A stretch of 38,340 nucleotides of DNA, taken from NCBI RefSeq assembly GCF_027980145.1, contig NZ_JAMZNK010000048.1:1-38340 (forward strand), given 5' to 3'. The stretch's first letter is position 1. Each line of letters opens with the position of its first letter. Source of the DNA: Flavobacterium azizsancarii. GTDB lineage: Bacteria > Bacteroidota > Bacteroidia > Flavobacteriales > Flavobacteriaceae. This document shows positions 17,141 to 24,620 of the stretch, in pieces. The position numbers and the translations under genes were made by a program. The notes under the pieces are model-generated. The model was not told where the DNA came from, searched no databases, and worked only from the letters and a program-made list of their open reading frames with translations.

Positions 17141-18445
17141 ATGAGTACAAAAAAATTCGCCACCAACGCATTACACGCAGGACACGATGTTACTAAAAAT
17201 GCAGGAACCAGAGCAGTGCCAATTTATCAGACATCGTCATATGTTTTTAACGATTCAGATCACGCTGCTAATTTATTTGGTCTTGCCGAAGCCGGATTTA
17301 TCTATACGAGATTAAATAATCCAACAAACGACATTCTTGAACAACGACTTGCAGCGCTTGAAGGCGGAATTGGAGCTGTTGTTACTGCATCAGGAGCATC
17401 AGCAATTTCTACAGCTTTATTGACTTTATTAAAAGCGGGTGATCACATTGTAGCTTCAAACAGTTTATACGGAGGAACTTATAATCTACTAAACGTAACT
17501 TTACCTCGTTTAGGGATTACAACCACGTTTGTAGATCCATCTCAACCGGAAAACTTTACAAAAGCTGCTAAAGAAAATACAAGAGCCTTTTTTGTAGAAT
17601 CTTTAGGGAATCCAAAATTAGATGTATTAGACTTAAAAGGAATTTCGGCAGAAGCCAAAAACTTCAAAGTTCCTTTTATTGTAGACAATACGGTTGCTAC
17701 ACCTTATTTATTGAACCCAATTGAATATGGAGCAGATATCGTAATTCATTCCTTGACCAAATATATTTCAGGAAACGGAACTTCATTAGGAGGTGCTATT
17801 ATTGACGCTGGAAAATTTGACTGGTCTAACGGAAAATTTCCTGAATTTACAGAACCTTCTGCAGGATATCACGGATTAGTATATCATGAAGCTCTAGGAA
17901 ATGCAGCTTTCATAGCAAAAGCAAGAATCGAAGGTTTGCGTGATTTTGGCGCAGCTTTAAGTCCTTTTAATGCTTTTCAGATTATTCAGGGATTAGAAAC
18001 ATTACCAATTAGAATCCAGAAACATAGCGAAAATGCTTTGGCTTTAGCCTCTTGGTTAGAAAAACAAGATGAGGTAGTCTGGGTAAATTATCCAGGTCTA
18101 AAAACTAATAAATATTATGATTTAGCACAGCAATATTTACCAAAAGGTCAAAGCGGTGTAATTACTTTTGGACTAAAAGGTGGTTTTGATGCTGCTAAAA
18201 AAGTGGTTGATAGCACGAAGTTATTCTCGCTTTTGGCGAATATTGGTGATACAAAATCATTAATTATTCATCCGGCAAGCACAACGCACCAACAATTGTC
18301 AGATGCAGACCAACTAGAAACAGGAGTTTCTAAAGATCTGGTGCGACTTTCTGTCGGGATAGAAGATATCGAAGATTTAATAGCTGATTTGAAGGCTGCA
18401 TTCGCAAGCGTGGTCCAATCGCAATACAGCGTTAATAAAAATTAG
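17141..18445 (+). CDS. metY: O-acetylhomoserine sulfhydrylase
   Basis: A 434-residue PLP enzyme of the Cys/Met metabolism (trans-sulfuration) family, making homocysteine from O-acetylhomoserine and sulfide. The PLP-binding lysine is in HSLTKYISGNG (about Lys206). The phosphate-cup region is TASGASAIS near residue 87 and the cofactor Asp is in VDNTVATP near 183. The length (about 430) and the insertion after the PLP lysine (GGAIIDAGKFDW) are typical of the longer MetY/Met17 type rather than MetB (about 390). It lies behind the small SLLFxMY gene under attenuator 2. A shorter paralog, MetZ-like, is at 25800. A hairpin-like tract follows the stop, but no strong terminator is seen. Confidence 0.93.
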   Translation: MSTKKFATNALHAGHDVTKNAGTRAVPIYQTSSYVFNDSDHAANLFGLAEAGFIYTRLNNPTNDILEQRLAALEGGIGAVVTASGASAISTALLTLLKAGDHIVASNSLYGGTYNLLNVTLPRLGITTTFVDPSQPENFTKAAKENTRAFFVESLGNPKLDVLDLKGISAEAKNFKVPFIVDNTVATPYLLNPIEYGADIVIHSLTKYISGNGTSLGGAIIDAGKFDWSNGKFPEFTEPSAGYHGLVYHEALGNAAFIAKARIEGLRDFGAALSPFNAFQIIQGLETLPIRIQKHSENALALASWLEKQDEVVWVNYPGLKTNKYYDLAQQYLPKGQSGVITFGLKGGFDAAKKVVDSTKLFSLLANIGDTKSLIIHPASTTHQQLSDADQLETGVSKDLVRLSVGIEDIEDLIADLKAAFASVVQSQYSVNKN

Positions 18446-18540
18446 GTTTTTTTGTTTTTTGTTTGAAAAATTGCCTTTAGTAGCGTGAGTTCTGCTAGAG
18501 GTGATTTTTTATAAAAAGCATTCCATATAAAAGTTTTTTC

Positions 18541-18666
18541 ACCATATAAGTGATAGGAGTTCATTTTAGTAGAGGCGCACATTAGTAGAGACGCACAGCA
18601 GTGCGTTTAACATTGGATGACGATTATACGTTGATAATTAAAATGAACTTATATCACTTATATGGT
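18541..18666. repeat. 126-base element with 27-base inverted ends
   Basis: The left end ACCATATAAGTGAT... (18541-18567) and the right end (18640-18666) are reverse complements at 25 of 27 positions. The interior holds a second hairpin-forming repeat around ACGCACAGCAGTGCGT (18591-18606). The right arm is nearly identical (24 of 26) to 27700-27725. It lies between metY and the homoserine-dehydrogenase-like gene. No transposase; it is MITE-like or REP-like. Confidence 0.75.
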
Positions 18667-18695
18667 TTAATTAACCCCCCAATAAATTAAAAATT

Positions 18696-19784
18696 ATGTC
18701 AAAGCTTAAAATAAATATCATCCTTTTTGGAATTGGAAATATCGGAAGTACTTTGATCAATCAAATCATCGAAAGTCAGGAGTTTTTTCTTGAAAGTAAA
18801 AATGTCGACTTTCATTTTCCGATAATCACAAATTCAACAGTAGCTTTTTTCGAGAAAGAAGGCGTAGGATATGCTTGGGAAACCAATTTTTTAGAATTGG
18901 CAGTTCCGTTTAAAGTGCAGGATATTATTGAATTTGCCAAAGAAAATGAATTTGAAAATCTAATTGCAGTTGATGCAACGGCAAGCGACGAGCTAATTCA
19001 TCATTATAATACCCTGATCGAAAACGGATTTAATATTGTAGCGGTAAATAAAAAAGCCAATACATTACCTATTGATTTATATAAAGAAATTAGGGTAAAT
19101 CTTAAAAAATACGACAAAGAGTTTTTGTACGAGACATCAGTAGATACAGGATTTCCGGTTTTGCAAACCTTAAGAGATTTGTATTATTCCGGAGAGAAAA
19201 TCACCAAAATACGAGGTGTTTTCTCTGATAATCTAAGTTACGTATTTAATAGATTTGCAAATGAAGAAGCTACTTTTTCGTCACTTCTAAAAGATGCCAG
19301 TTTACTCGGATTAATGCGTTCTACTTTTAAGGAAGATTTATCCGGAAATGATACAGCAAGAAAACTATTGATTCTGACCAGGGAAATAGGAAAGGATTTT
19401 GATCTTTCGGATATTAAAATCAACTCTCTTATTACAGAAGAACATCTGGAGAAAAACGGAATACTGAACAAAGATGCAATCGACAAATCATTTAAAATTG
19501 CAAAAATAACCCAAAAAGACAATCACGTATTAAGATATGTGGGAGAATTTGATGTCGAGAAAAACACGCTGGAAGTCAAATTGGTTTCAGAACCGGTTAC
19601 ATCAGCAATTGGTCAGTTAAAAGGATCAGATACCATTTTCGAAATTTACACACAATCATACGCAGATGTTCCAATAGCAATTCAAAGCGCTTCGGCATGT
19701 AAACAAGCTATTTCAAGAGGGATAATAACTGACATTTTGAAAGTAGCAGAAAAAATTAAAAATAAAGAAGCAGTTTGGTCGTAA
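18696..19784 (+). CDS. Homoserine dehydrogenase-like protein lacking key substrate-site residues
   Basis: A 362-residue protein that aligns along its whole length with the dehydrogenase half of ThrA encoded at 21960-24374. The NAD(P)-binding FGIGNIG motif (residues about 12-18) and VNKKANT (about 119) are intact. However, the family motif EPDPR, kept in the fusion protein at residue 651, is replaced by RSTFK at residue 208, so the substrate Glu is Arg. The conserved SGT/SLSY segment reads SDNLSY (177-182). GNDxxRK with Asp219 and Lys223 is kept. The frame is intact and the gene is well formed, so it is maintained rather than decaying. It may be inactive on homoserine, regulatory, or act on another substrate. 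It has no ACT domain. Confidence 0.85.
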   Translation: MSKLKINIILFGIGNIGSTLINQIIESQEFFLESKNVDFHFPIITNSTVAFFEKEGVGYAWETNFLELAVPFKVQDIIEFAKENEFENLIAVDATASDELIHHYNTLIENGFNIVAVNKKANTLPIDLYKEIRVNLKKYDKEFLYETSVDTGFPVLQTLRDLYYSGEKITKIRGVFSDNLSYVFNRFANEEATFSSLLKDASLLGLMRSTFKEDLSGNDTARKLLILTREIGKDFDLSDIKINSLITEEHLEKNGILNKDAIDKSFKIAKITQKDNHVLRYVGEFDVEKNTLEVKLVSEPVTSAIGQLKGSDTIFEIYTQSYADVPIAIQSASACKQAISRGIITDILKVAEKIKNKEAVWS

Positions 19785-19874
19785 GTGGTTTTAATAGTAG
19801 TTAGTTGTTCTTTGATATAATGAAACAGGAAAATTATTAGATATTTTTTTGTAGGTTTTTACGTTAATTTTTTT

Positions 19875-19940
19875 AAATCTTAAATTTGTAAGATGTTTTT
19901 TAACGTTAAAAAGGTAATTTTTAACGTTTTTTAAGATTAA
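19875..19940 (+). terminator. AT-rich inverted repeat, possible terminator
   Basis: AACGTTAAAAA (19902-19912) pairs perfectly with TTTTTAACGTT (19918-19928) around GGTAA, followed by TTTT. An outer pair AATCTTAA (19876-19883) / TTAAGATT (about 19931-19938) extends it. It follows the dehydrogenase-like gene by about 90 bases. Repeated AACGTT sites could instead bind a regulator. Confidence 0.55.
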
Positions 19941-19954
19941 TTTGCTGATCCTCA

Positions 19955-19986
19955 CTTGCGTAATTGAAAAAATATTCGCACATTTG
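19955..19986 (+). promoter_or_regulatory. Candidate promoter of attenuator 3
   Basis: CTTG (19955-19958), a 20-base spacer and CACATTTG (19979-19986). The block ATTGAAAAAATATTCGCA aligns with ATTAAAAAATAGTTTGCA in promoter 1. The leader ORF begins about 150 bases downstream, farther than in the other two, so another start site is possible. Confidence 0.5.
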
Positions 19987-20145
19987 TAATACCTCAAAAC
20001 TACCAAAAGTAAATTTTCAATTCTGAAGAATTGTTATGTCGATTGGAACAAATGTTGAATGACTTTATTTCTTATTTAATTAAAAAAAAAGAAGGATAAA
20101 AGTAAAAACAGTCAATAGTTTCGAGAAGTTAAATAAAATAAAAAA

Positions 20146-20247
20146 ATGCAAGAATTTTTTCAAATAGCAAGTAAATCACAGATGAATAAATCCCTACAGA
20201 TGAACAAGATGTTTAACGTCGCACGTATTTGTGTATGCGTCTGTTGA
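20146..20247 (+). CDS. Cys-rich leader peptide 3 (attenuator of the small ORF before metX)
   Basis: A 33-codon ORF ending ICVCVC-stop: Cys at 29, 31 and 33, Met at 1, 13, 19 and 22. Shorter forms starting at Met13 (20182) or Met22 (20209) would give 21 or 12 residues, close to the other two leaders, so the start is uncertain. The stop codon touches the antiterminator ATACTAAAAG (20247-20256). A ribosome stalled at Cys29 would leave that segment free, while one at the stop would cover it. The segment CTAAAAGT after the stop is nearly the same as in attenuator 2 (CTAAAAGT at 16730), showing common descent. Function is inferred. Confidence 0.68.
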   Translation: MQEFFQIASKSQMNKSLQMNKMFNVARICVCVC

Positions 20248-20294
20248 TACTAAAAGTATATATAAGTTGTAAAAAACTTAAACCCTTTTGGTAT
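20247..20294 (+). promoter_or_regulatory. Antiterminator and middle hairpin of attenuator 3
   Basis: ATACTAAAAG (20247-20256) can form 10 pairs (one G-U) with CTTTTGGTAT (20285-20294). TAAGTT (20263-20268) and AACTTA (20275-20280) form the hairpin between. The 20285-20291 part is also the 5' arm of the terminator. Confidence 0.65.
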
Positions 20295-20317
20295 TCAAAT
20301 CCAAAAGGGTTTTTTTA
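20280..20317 (+). terminator. Terminator of attenuator 3
   Basis: AACCCTTTTGG (20281-20291) pairs perfectly with CCAAAAGGGTT (20301-20311), followed by T6. It lies 33 bases after the leader stop and 79 bases before the small ORF at 20396. Confidence 0.9.
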
Positions 20318-20395
20318 TTCCATTTGGTTGCCATAACAAAAAATTAAACAAATAATAAAGATTATAAAACATAAACTAACGTAAACTTAAATATC

Positions 20396-20599
20396 ATGAG
20401 CACATTAAACTACTTAACAAAGACTTTTTCTACATTGAAAAACTTAAGAGCAAAAAGAAACAATCCGCCACCGCCAACAAATGAATTAGTACACCCGAGA
20501 TTCGGAATTACTGAGGCAGATAAAACAGCGGAGAAAAAAGAGCCAAACTCATTATTGTTTTTGATGTATTCAAAAGAAAATGAAACACTTTTTATCTAA
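20396..20599 (+). CDS. Second small protein with C-terminal SLLFxMY motif
   Basis: A 67-residue basic protein of unknown function. It has an N-terminal helix (LTKTFSTLKNLRAKR), a proline-rich turn (NNPPPPTNE), and the C-terminus EPNSLLFLMYSKENETLFI. The C-terminal segment parallels that of the small gene at 16833. Both directly follow a Cys leader attenuator and precede methionine genes. A separate promoter and the SAM-I riboswitch lie between this gene and metX, so it can be expressed independently of them. No signal peptide, membrane segment or Cys is seen. It could be a small regulator or stabiliser of the neighbouring enzymes, but nothing in the sequence proves it. Confidence 0.65.
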   Translation: MSTLNYLTKTFSTLKNLRAKRNNPPPPTNELVHPRFGITEADKTAEKKEPNSLLFLMYSKENETLFI

Positions 20600-20728
20600 A
20601 TCAAAAAGTATCATAAAATAGGGGAATACCTGCTTAAATTTACTGGGCTGATAGTTCGGTAATTTTTTGCGTACAAGAGTTTGTGTTTGAATTATCTTTA
20701 AGAAATTGCAGAATCAGTTTCGATAAAA

Positions 20729-20760
20729 TTTGTTTGTTTAAGAAATTAGTAGTTAATTTG
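20729..20760 (+). promoter_or_regulatory. Promoter of the SAM-I-metX-thrA unit
   Basis: TTTG (20729-20732), a 20-base spacer and TTAATTTG (20753-20760). It lies about 30 bases before the first helix of the riboswitch, so metX-thrA can be transcribed apart from the upstream small ORF. Confidence 0.6.
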
Positions 20761-20789
20761 CACCTTTAAGTTCAAAAACGTATTGAAAT

Positions 20790-20894
20790 GTTATAAAGAA
20801 AGGACGAGGGATTAGACCCGATGAATCCTTAGCAACCCTTCGTTAATTCGAAGAAGGTGCTGCATTCTACCACGCCCAAACGTGGAAAGATAAC
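20790..20894 (+). ncRNA. SAM-I (S-box) riboswitch
   Basis: Canonical S-box order: P1 GTTAT (20790-20794) with ATAAC (20890-20894), AAAGAAAGGACGAGGG, GACCCGATGAATCC, TTAGCAACCC, a GAAG/CTTC-type P3 arm, AAGGTGCT with CATTCTACC, then CACG...CGTGGAAAGATAA. It lies 75 bases before the metX start. The downstream CTTTCTTTC (about 20928-20936) can pair with AAAGAAAGG of the aptamer, a possible expression switch. A clear U-tract terminator is not visible, so translational or weak transcriptional control is possible. Confidence 0.95.
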
Positions 20895-20968
20895 AACAAG
20901 AATTTTTCTAGTTTCACTCTAGTACTTTCTTTCTAATATTTCCACATACAAATCAATAATAAAAAGAT

Positions 20969-21958
20969 TTGAAATTGGAAAATATACCAAGTCCCATCAT
21001 AATTCACGATTTCATCACAGAAAGTGGTGCATCATATCATTCATTACCATTAAGCTTTACCCTTTCTGGTTTGCCATTGTATAGCGCGCCTATAGTTTTG
21101 GTCAATCATGCATTGACCGGAAATTCTGAGGTTACAGGTAAAAATGGCTGGTGGAATGACCTGATTGGCGACGAAAAAACAATCGATACCCAGAGATATA
21201 CCATATTGGCATTCGACGTTCCCGGAAACGGAAACGATTCGTTTATAGTAGAAAACTATCAGGACTTCACGACAAGAGATATTGCCCGAATTTTTATAAA
21301 AGGATTAGAATCCTTAGATATCGCACAATTACACACAATTATTGGCGGTTCTGTTGGTGGAGGAATTGCCTGGGAAATTCTTGCATTAGAACCCAACATT
21401 ACTCAAAACTTGATTCCAATTGCAACAGACTGGAAATCGACAGACTGGATGATCGCTAATTGTTACTTACAAGAGCAAATACTCAACAATTCTTCAAAAC
21501 CTATAGAAGATGCCAGAATCCATGCCATGTTGTGTTATCGCTCTCCTGAATCATTCAAAGAAAAATTTCAACGTACAATCAACAACGAGCAGCTCATTTT
21601 TAATATCGAAAGCTGGTTGGCGCATCACGGACAAAAATTACAAAAGAGATATCAATTGGCATCATATAAACTGATGAACCAATTGCTTAAAACCATAGAT
21701 ATTACCAGAAATAGTCAAGATTTCGAGACTTTATTGTCCAGAACAAATGCAGCGATTCATATTATAGGAATCAACTCAGATTTGTTTTTTACACCAAAAG
21801 AAAATCGCGAAACTTATAATGAATTAAAAAAGTTCAAAAACAATGTCTTTTACAGCGAAATAGATTCGGTACACGGACATGACGCTTTTTTAATCGAGTA
21901 CAAACAATTAGATCATTTACTTGCCGATATTTTTAAGGCAGAAACAATAGAAAAATAA
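20969..21958 (+). CDS. metX: Homoserine O-acetyltransferase (alpha/beta-hydrolase fold)
   Basis: A 329-residue enzyme activating homoserine, most likely with acetyl-CoA, for sulfide incorporation. Family marks: NHALTGNSEVTG (about 45-56, oxyanion region), the nucleophile elbow GGSVGGG (about 129-135, catalytic Ser), Asp in INSDLFF (about 270) and His in VHGHDAFL (about 307). It is shorter than typical MetX (about 350-380) because the lid region is reduced. No ATG exists near the N-terminus, so translation must start at TTG 20969 (or TTG 20975), a rare start that may lower expression. It is preceded by a SAM-I riboswitch and followed after one base by thrA, so the two are probably translationally coupled. 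Acetyl versus succinyl preference is inferred. Confidence 0.9.
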   Translation: MKLENIPSPIIIHDFITESGASYHSLPLSFTLSGLPLYSAPIVLVNHALTGNSEVTGKNGWWNDLIGDEKTIDTQRYTILAFDVPGNGNDSFIVENYQDFTTRDIARIFIKGLESLDIAQLHTIIGGSVGGGIAWEILALEPNITQNLIPIATDWKSTDWMIANCYLQEQILNNSSKPIEDARIHAMLCYRSPESFKEKFQRTINNEQLIFNIESWLAHHGQKLQKRYQLASYKLMNQLLKTIDITRNSQDFETLLSRTNAAIHIIGINSDLFFTPKENRETYNELKKFKNNVFYSEIDSVHGHDAFLIEYKQLDHLLADIFKAETIEK

Positions 21959-21959
21959 A

Positions 21960-24374
21960 ATGAAAATATTAAAATTTGGAGGTAAATCGTTATCAAACGG
22001 AGAAGGACTTAATAAAGTAGTTTCAATCATTTCTGATAAAGTAAATCAAGGAGAACAAATTGCAGTTGTCGTTTCGGCCCGAGGAAAAGCTACCGATGAG
22101 TTAGATTATATTTTGAAGCTTGCCGCTAAAAATGGTAATTACAAACCATTATTTGAAAATTTCAAAACCTATCAGATTTCAGATTATCCTCAGGTAGATT
22201 TTTCTGAAGAATTTAATATTTTAGAAAAACTTTTTGAAGGCGTAAGCTTAATTGGAGATTACAGCAATAAAATCAAAGATCAGATTTTGTCAAAAGGAGA
22301 ATTGCTTTCGGCTAAATTATTGACCGCAATTTTAATAGAAAAAGGAATTCCGGCAAATTTTGTTGATTCAAGATTATTATTAAAAACGGATTCGAAATTT
22401 GGAGATGCACAACCGTTAGAACAGCTTTCTAAGAAAAATGTTGTCAACTATTTCAAAGAACACAACGGTAAAACTGTAAATATTGTAACCGGTTTTATTG
22501 GTTCAAACAATAATAACGATACTACAACTTTAGGTAGAAACGGCAGTAATTATACAGCATCTTTAATCGCCAATTACTTAAATGCCGAAGAGCTTCAAAA
22601 CTTTACCCACGTTGACGGAATTTACACAGCAAATCCAGATTTAGTTGCCGATGCTAAAAAGATCGAATTTTTGTCTTTTAATGAAGCAAACGAATTGGCT
22701 AATTTTGGCGCGACAATTCTGCACGCTAAAACGATAATTCCACTATTAGAAAAAAATATTCCGCTTCGTATTTTAAATACATTCAATCACGAAAATCGCG
22801 GAACTTTAATCACTTCAGATTCGGCTAAAGAAGGAATCAAAACCCTTTCGGTTTTAGAGAATTTATCATTGGTAAATCTTGAAGGACGCGGATTACTTGG
22901 AAAATCAGGTGTTGATGCCAGAATTTTTAAAGTAATGGGAGATCACAATATCAGTGTAAGCATCATTTCGCAAGGTTCTTCAGAAAGAGGAATCGGGTTG
23001 GTTGTCGCTACAGATAAAGCTACAACAGCCATGATCGAATTAGAAAAAGAGTTCGAAAACGACTTTTATTCTAAAGATGTAAATCAGATTACGGTAACAG
23101 ATAATGTTTCGGTAATTTCGATTATTGGTCAGGATTTGAGCACTTTCCACAAACCATATACAGCATTAATCAAAAATAAAATAGTTCCAATTTTGTTTAA
23201 TAACACCGTTACGGGTAAAAACGTGAGTTTGGTGGTTAAAAAATCGGAACTTAACAAAGCATTAAACGTAATTCACGGAGAAATTTTTGGAGTTTCCAAG
23301 AAAATCAACATTGCTATTTTTGGTCACGGATTAGTGGGAGGAACTTTAATCAATCAAATTTTAGAATCGGCTGCAGCAATCGAAAAACGGAAAGACATTA
23401 AACTGAATGTTTTTGCTATTGCCAATTCTAAGAAATTACTTTTAAACAAAAATGGCGTAACTTCTGATTGGAAAAATGACATCCAGCAAGAGGGGCTTGA
23501 ATATACCATCAATGACGTAATTGCTTACGCGAATCAACATCATCTGGAAAATTTAATTGCGATTGATAACACAGCAAGCGCGACTTTCGTAGAAAATTAT
23601 ATTCCTTTGATAGAGAGTAGTTTCGACTTGATTTCATCTAACAAAGTTGCCAATACATTAAGCTATGGTTTTTATAAAGAACTGAGAAAATCTTTAGCAG
23701 AAAATCAGAAGAATTATTTGTACGAAACCAATGTTGGTGCAGGATTACCATTAATTGATACCATAAAATTATTACACCTTTCGGGTGAAAATATCACAAA
23801 AATAAAAGGAGTTTTCTCAGGAACATTAAGTTATTTATTCAATAATTTCTCTGCAAAAGATGCTCCGTTTAGCGAAATTCTAAAAGAAGCAATTGATAAC
23901 GGATATACAGAACCAGACCCGCGTGAGGATTTATGTGGAAATGATGTGGGAAGAAAATTATTGATTCTGGCAAGAGAATTAGATCTGCAAAATGAGTTTG
24001 AAGAAATATCAATTCAGAATTTAATTCCGGAACATTTACGTGAAGGAAATGTATCCGATTTCTTAACCAAGCTAAAAGAATTCGATCCGATTTACGATAA
24101 AATAAAAGCAGATCAAAAGCCAAATCACGTATTAAGATACATTGGCGAATTGTCCGGTGATTTGCAAAATGATAAAGGAATTCTGGAAGTAAAATTAGTT
24201 TCTGTTCCTTCTGATACGGCTTTAGGCGGATTAAAAGGATCTGATTCTTTCTTCGAAATATATACAGAATCTTACGGAGACAGACCTGTCGTAATTCAAG
24301 GAGCCGGTGCAGGTTCTGCAGTAACGGCAAGAGGAGTTTTTGGAGATATTTTGAGATTATCAGATAAAGGATAA
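21960..24374 (+). CDS. thrA: Bifunctional aspartokinase/homoserine dehydrogenase
   Basis: An 804-residue fusion: aspartokinase (about 1-280), tandem ACT region (about 290-440), NAD(P)-binding domain (IAIFGHGLVGG near 454) and homoserine dehydrogenase catalytic domain. The dehydrogenase part is intact: SGTLSY, EPDPRED (Glu651) and CGNDVGRK. The kinase part departs from consensus at several conserved sites. KFGGTS reads KFGGKS (Lys9), GRxGSD reads GRNGSN (Asn197), and TDVDG reads THVDG (His217). The product homoserine feeds MetX encoded just upstream, with a one-base gap, so this is the methionine-dedicated copy under the SAM-I riboswitch. Whether the kinase half is active is open. Confidence 0.93.
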   Translation: MKILKFGGKSLSNGEGLNKVVSIISDKVNQGEQIAVVVSARGKATDELDYILKLAAKNGNYKPLFENFKTYQISDYPQVDFSEEFNILEKLFEGVSLIGDYSNKIKDQILSKGELLSAKLLTAILIEKGIPANFVDSRLLLKTDSKFGDAQPLEQLSKKNVVNYFKEHNGKTVNIVTGFIGSNNNNDTTTLGRNGSNYTASLIANYLNAEELQNFTHVDGIYTANPDLVADAKKIEFLSFNEANELANFGATILHAKTIIPLLEKNIPLRILNTFNHENRGTLITSDSAKEGIKTLSVLENLSLVNLEGRGLLGKSGVDARIFKVMGDHNISVSIISQGSSERGIGLVVATDKATTAMIELEKEFENDFYSKDVNQITVTDNVSVISIIGQDLSTFHKPYTALIKNKIVPILFNNTVTGKNVSLVVKKSELNKALNVIHGEIFGVSKKINIAIFGHGLVGGTLINQILESAAAIEKRKDIKLNVFAIANSKKLLLNKNGVTSDWKNDIQQEGLEYTINDVIAYANQHHLENLIAIDNTASATFVENYIPLIESSFDLISSNKVANTLSYGFYKELRKSLAENQKNYLYETNVGAGLPLIDTIKLLHLSGENITKIKGVFSGTLSYLFNNFSAKDAPFSEILKEAIDNGYTEPDPREDLCGNDVGRKLLILARELDLQNEFEEISIQNLIPEHLREGNVSDFLTKLKEFDPIYDKIKADQKPNHVLRYIGELSGDLQNDKGILEVKLVSVPSDTALGGLKGSDSFFEIYTESYGDRPVVIQGAGAGSAVTARGVFGDILRLSDKG

Positions 24375-24435
24375 GAGGATTTTTGGATTATGGAGTGTAG
24401 ATTTTAGATTGCAGCGAGTATAATCTGTATTGTTT

Positions 24436-24506
24436 GTCATTTCGACGAAGGAGACTCGAGCGACAGCGAACAGGCGAAGCAAATCACACACTAAACTCTA
24501 CAAAGA
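24436..24506. repeat. Flavobacterium-type dispersed intergenic repeat
   Basis: The tract TTTCGACGAAGGAGACTCGA with the following CGAACAGGCGAAGCAAATCA resembles a repeat family I recall as common between genes in Flavobacteriaceae (TTTCGACGAAGGAG...AATCACAC). It is non-coding. Only one copy lies in this window, so the assignment rests on memory. Confidence 0.45.
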
Positions 24507-24620
24507 AAAGCCTCCATCTTTCTCAACAATCGATTGTGATAATTTTATTGAACAAAAACAAAAAAGGAAAGTTACTTTAAACAGAAAATGAAGATTCTAA
24601 ATTAAAGCTATAAGATACGA

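Noticed and set aside
19791..20006. Leftward 71-residue ORF
   Set aside because: Low-complexity Lys/Asn sequence produced by the AT-rich inverted repeat and the attenuator 3 promoter region.
23869..24330. Leftward 153-residue ORF opposite thrA
   Set aside because: Shadow of the thrA frame; composition follows the complementary strand.
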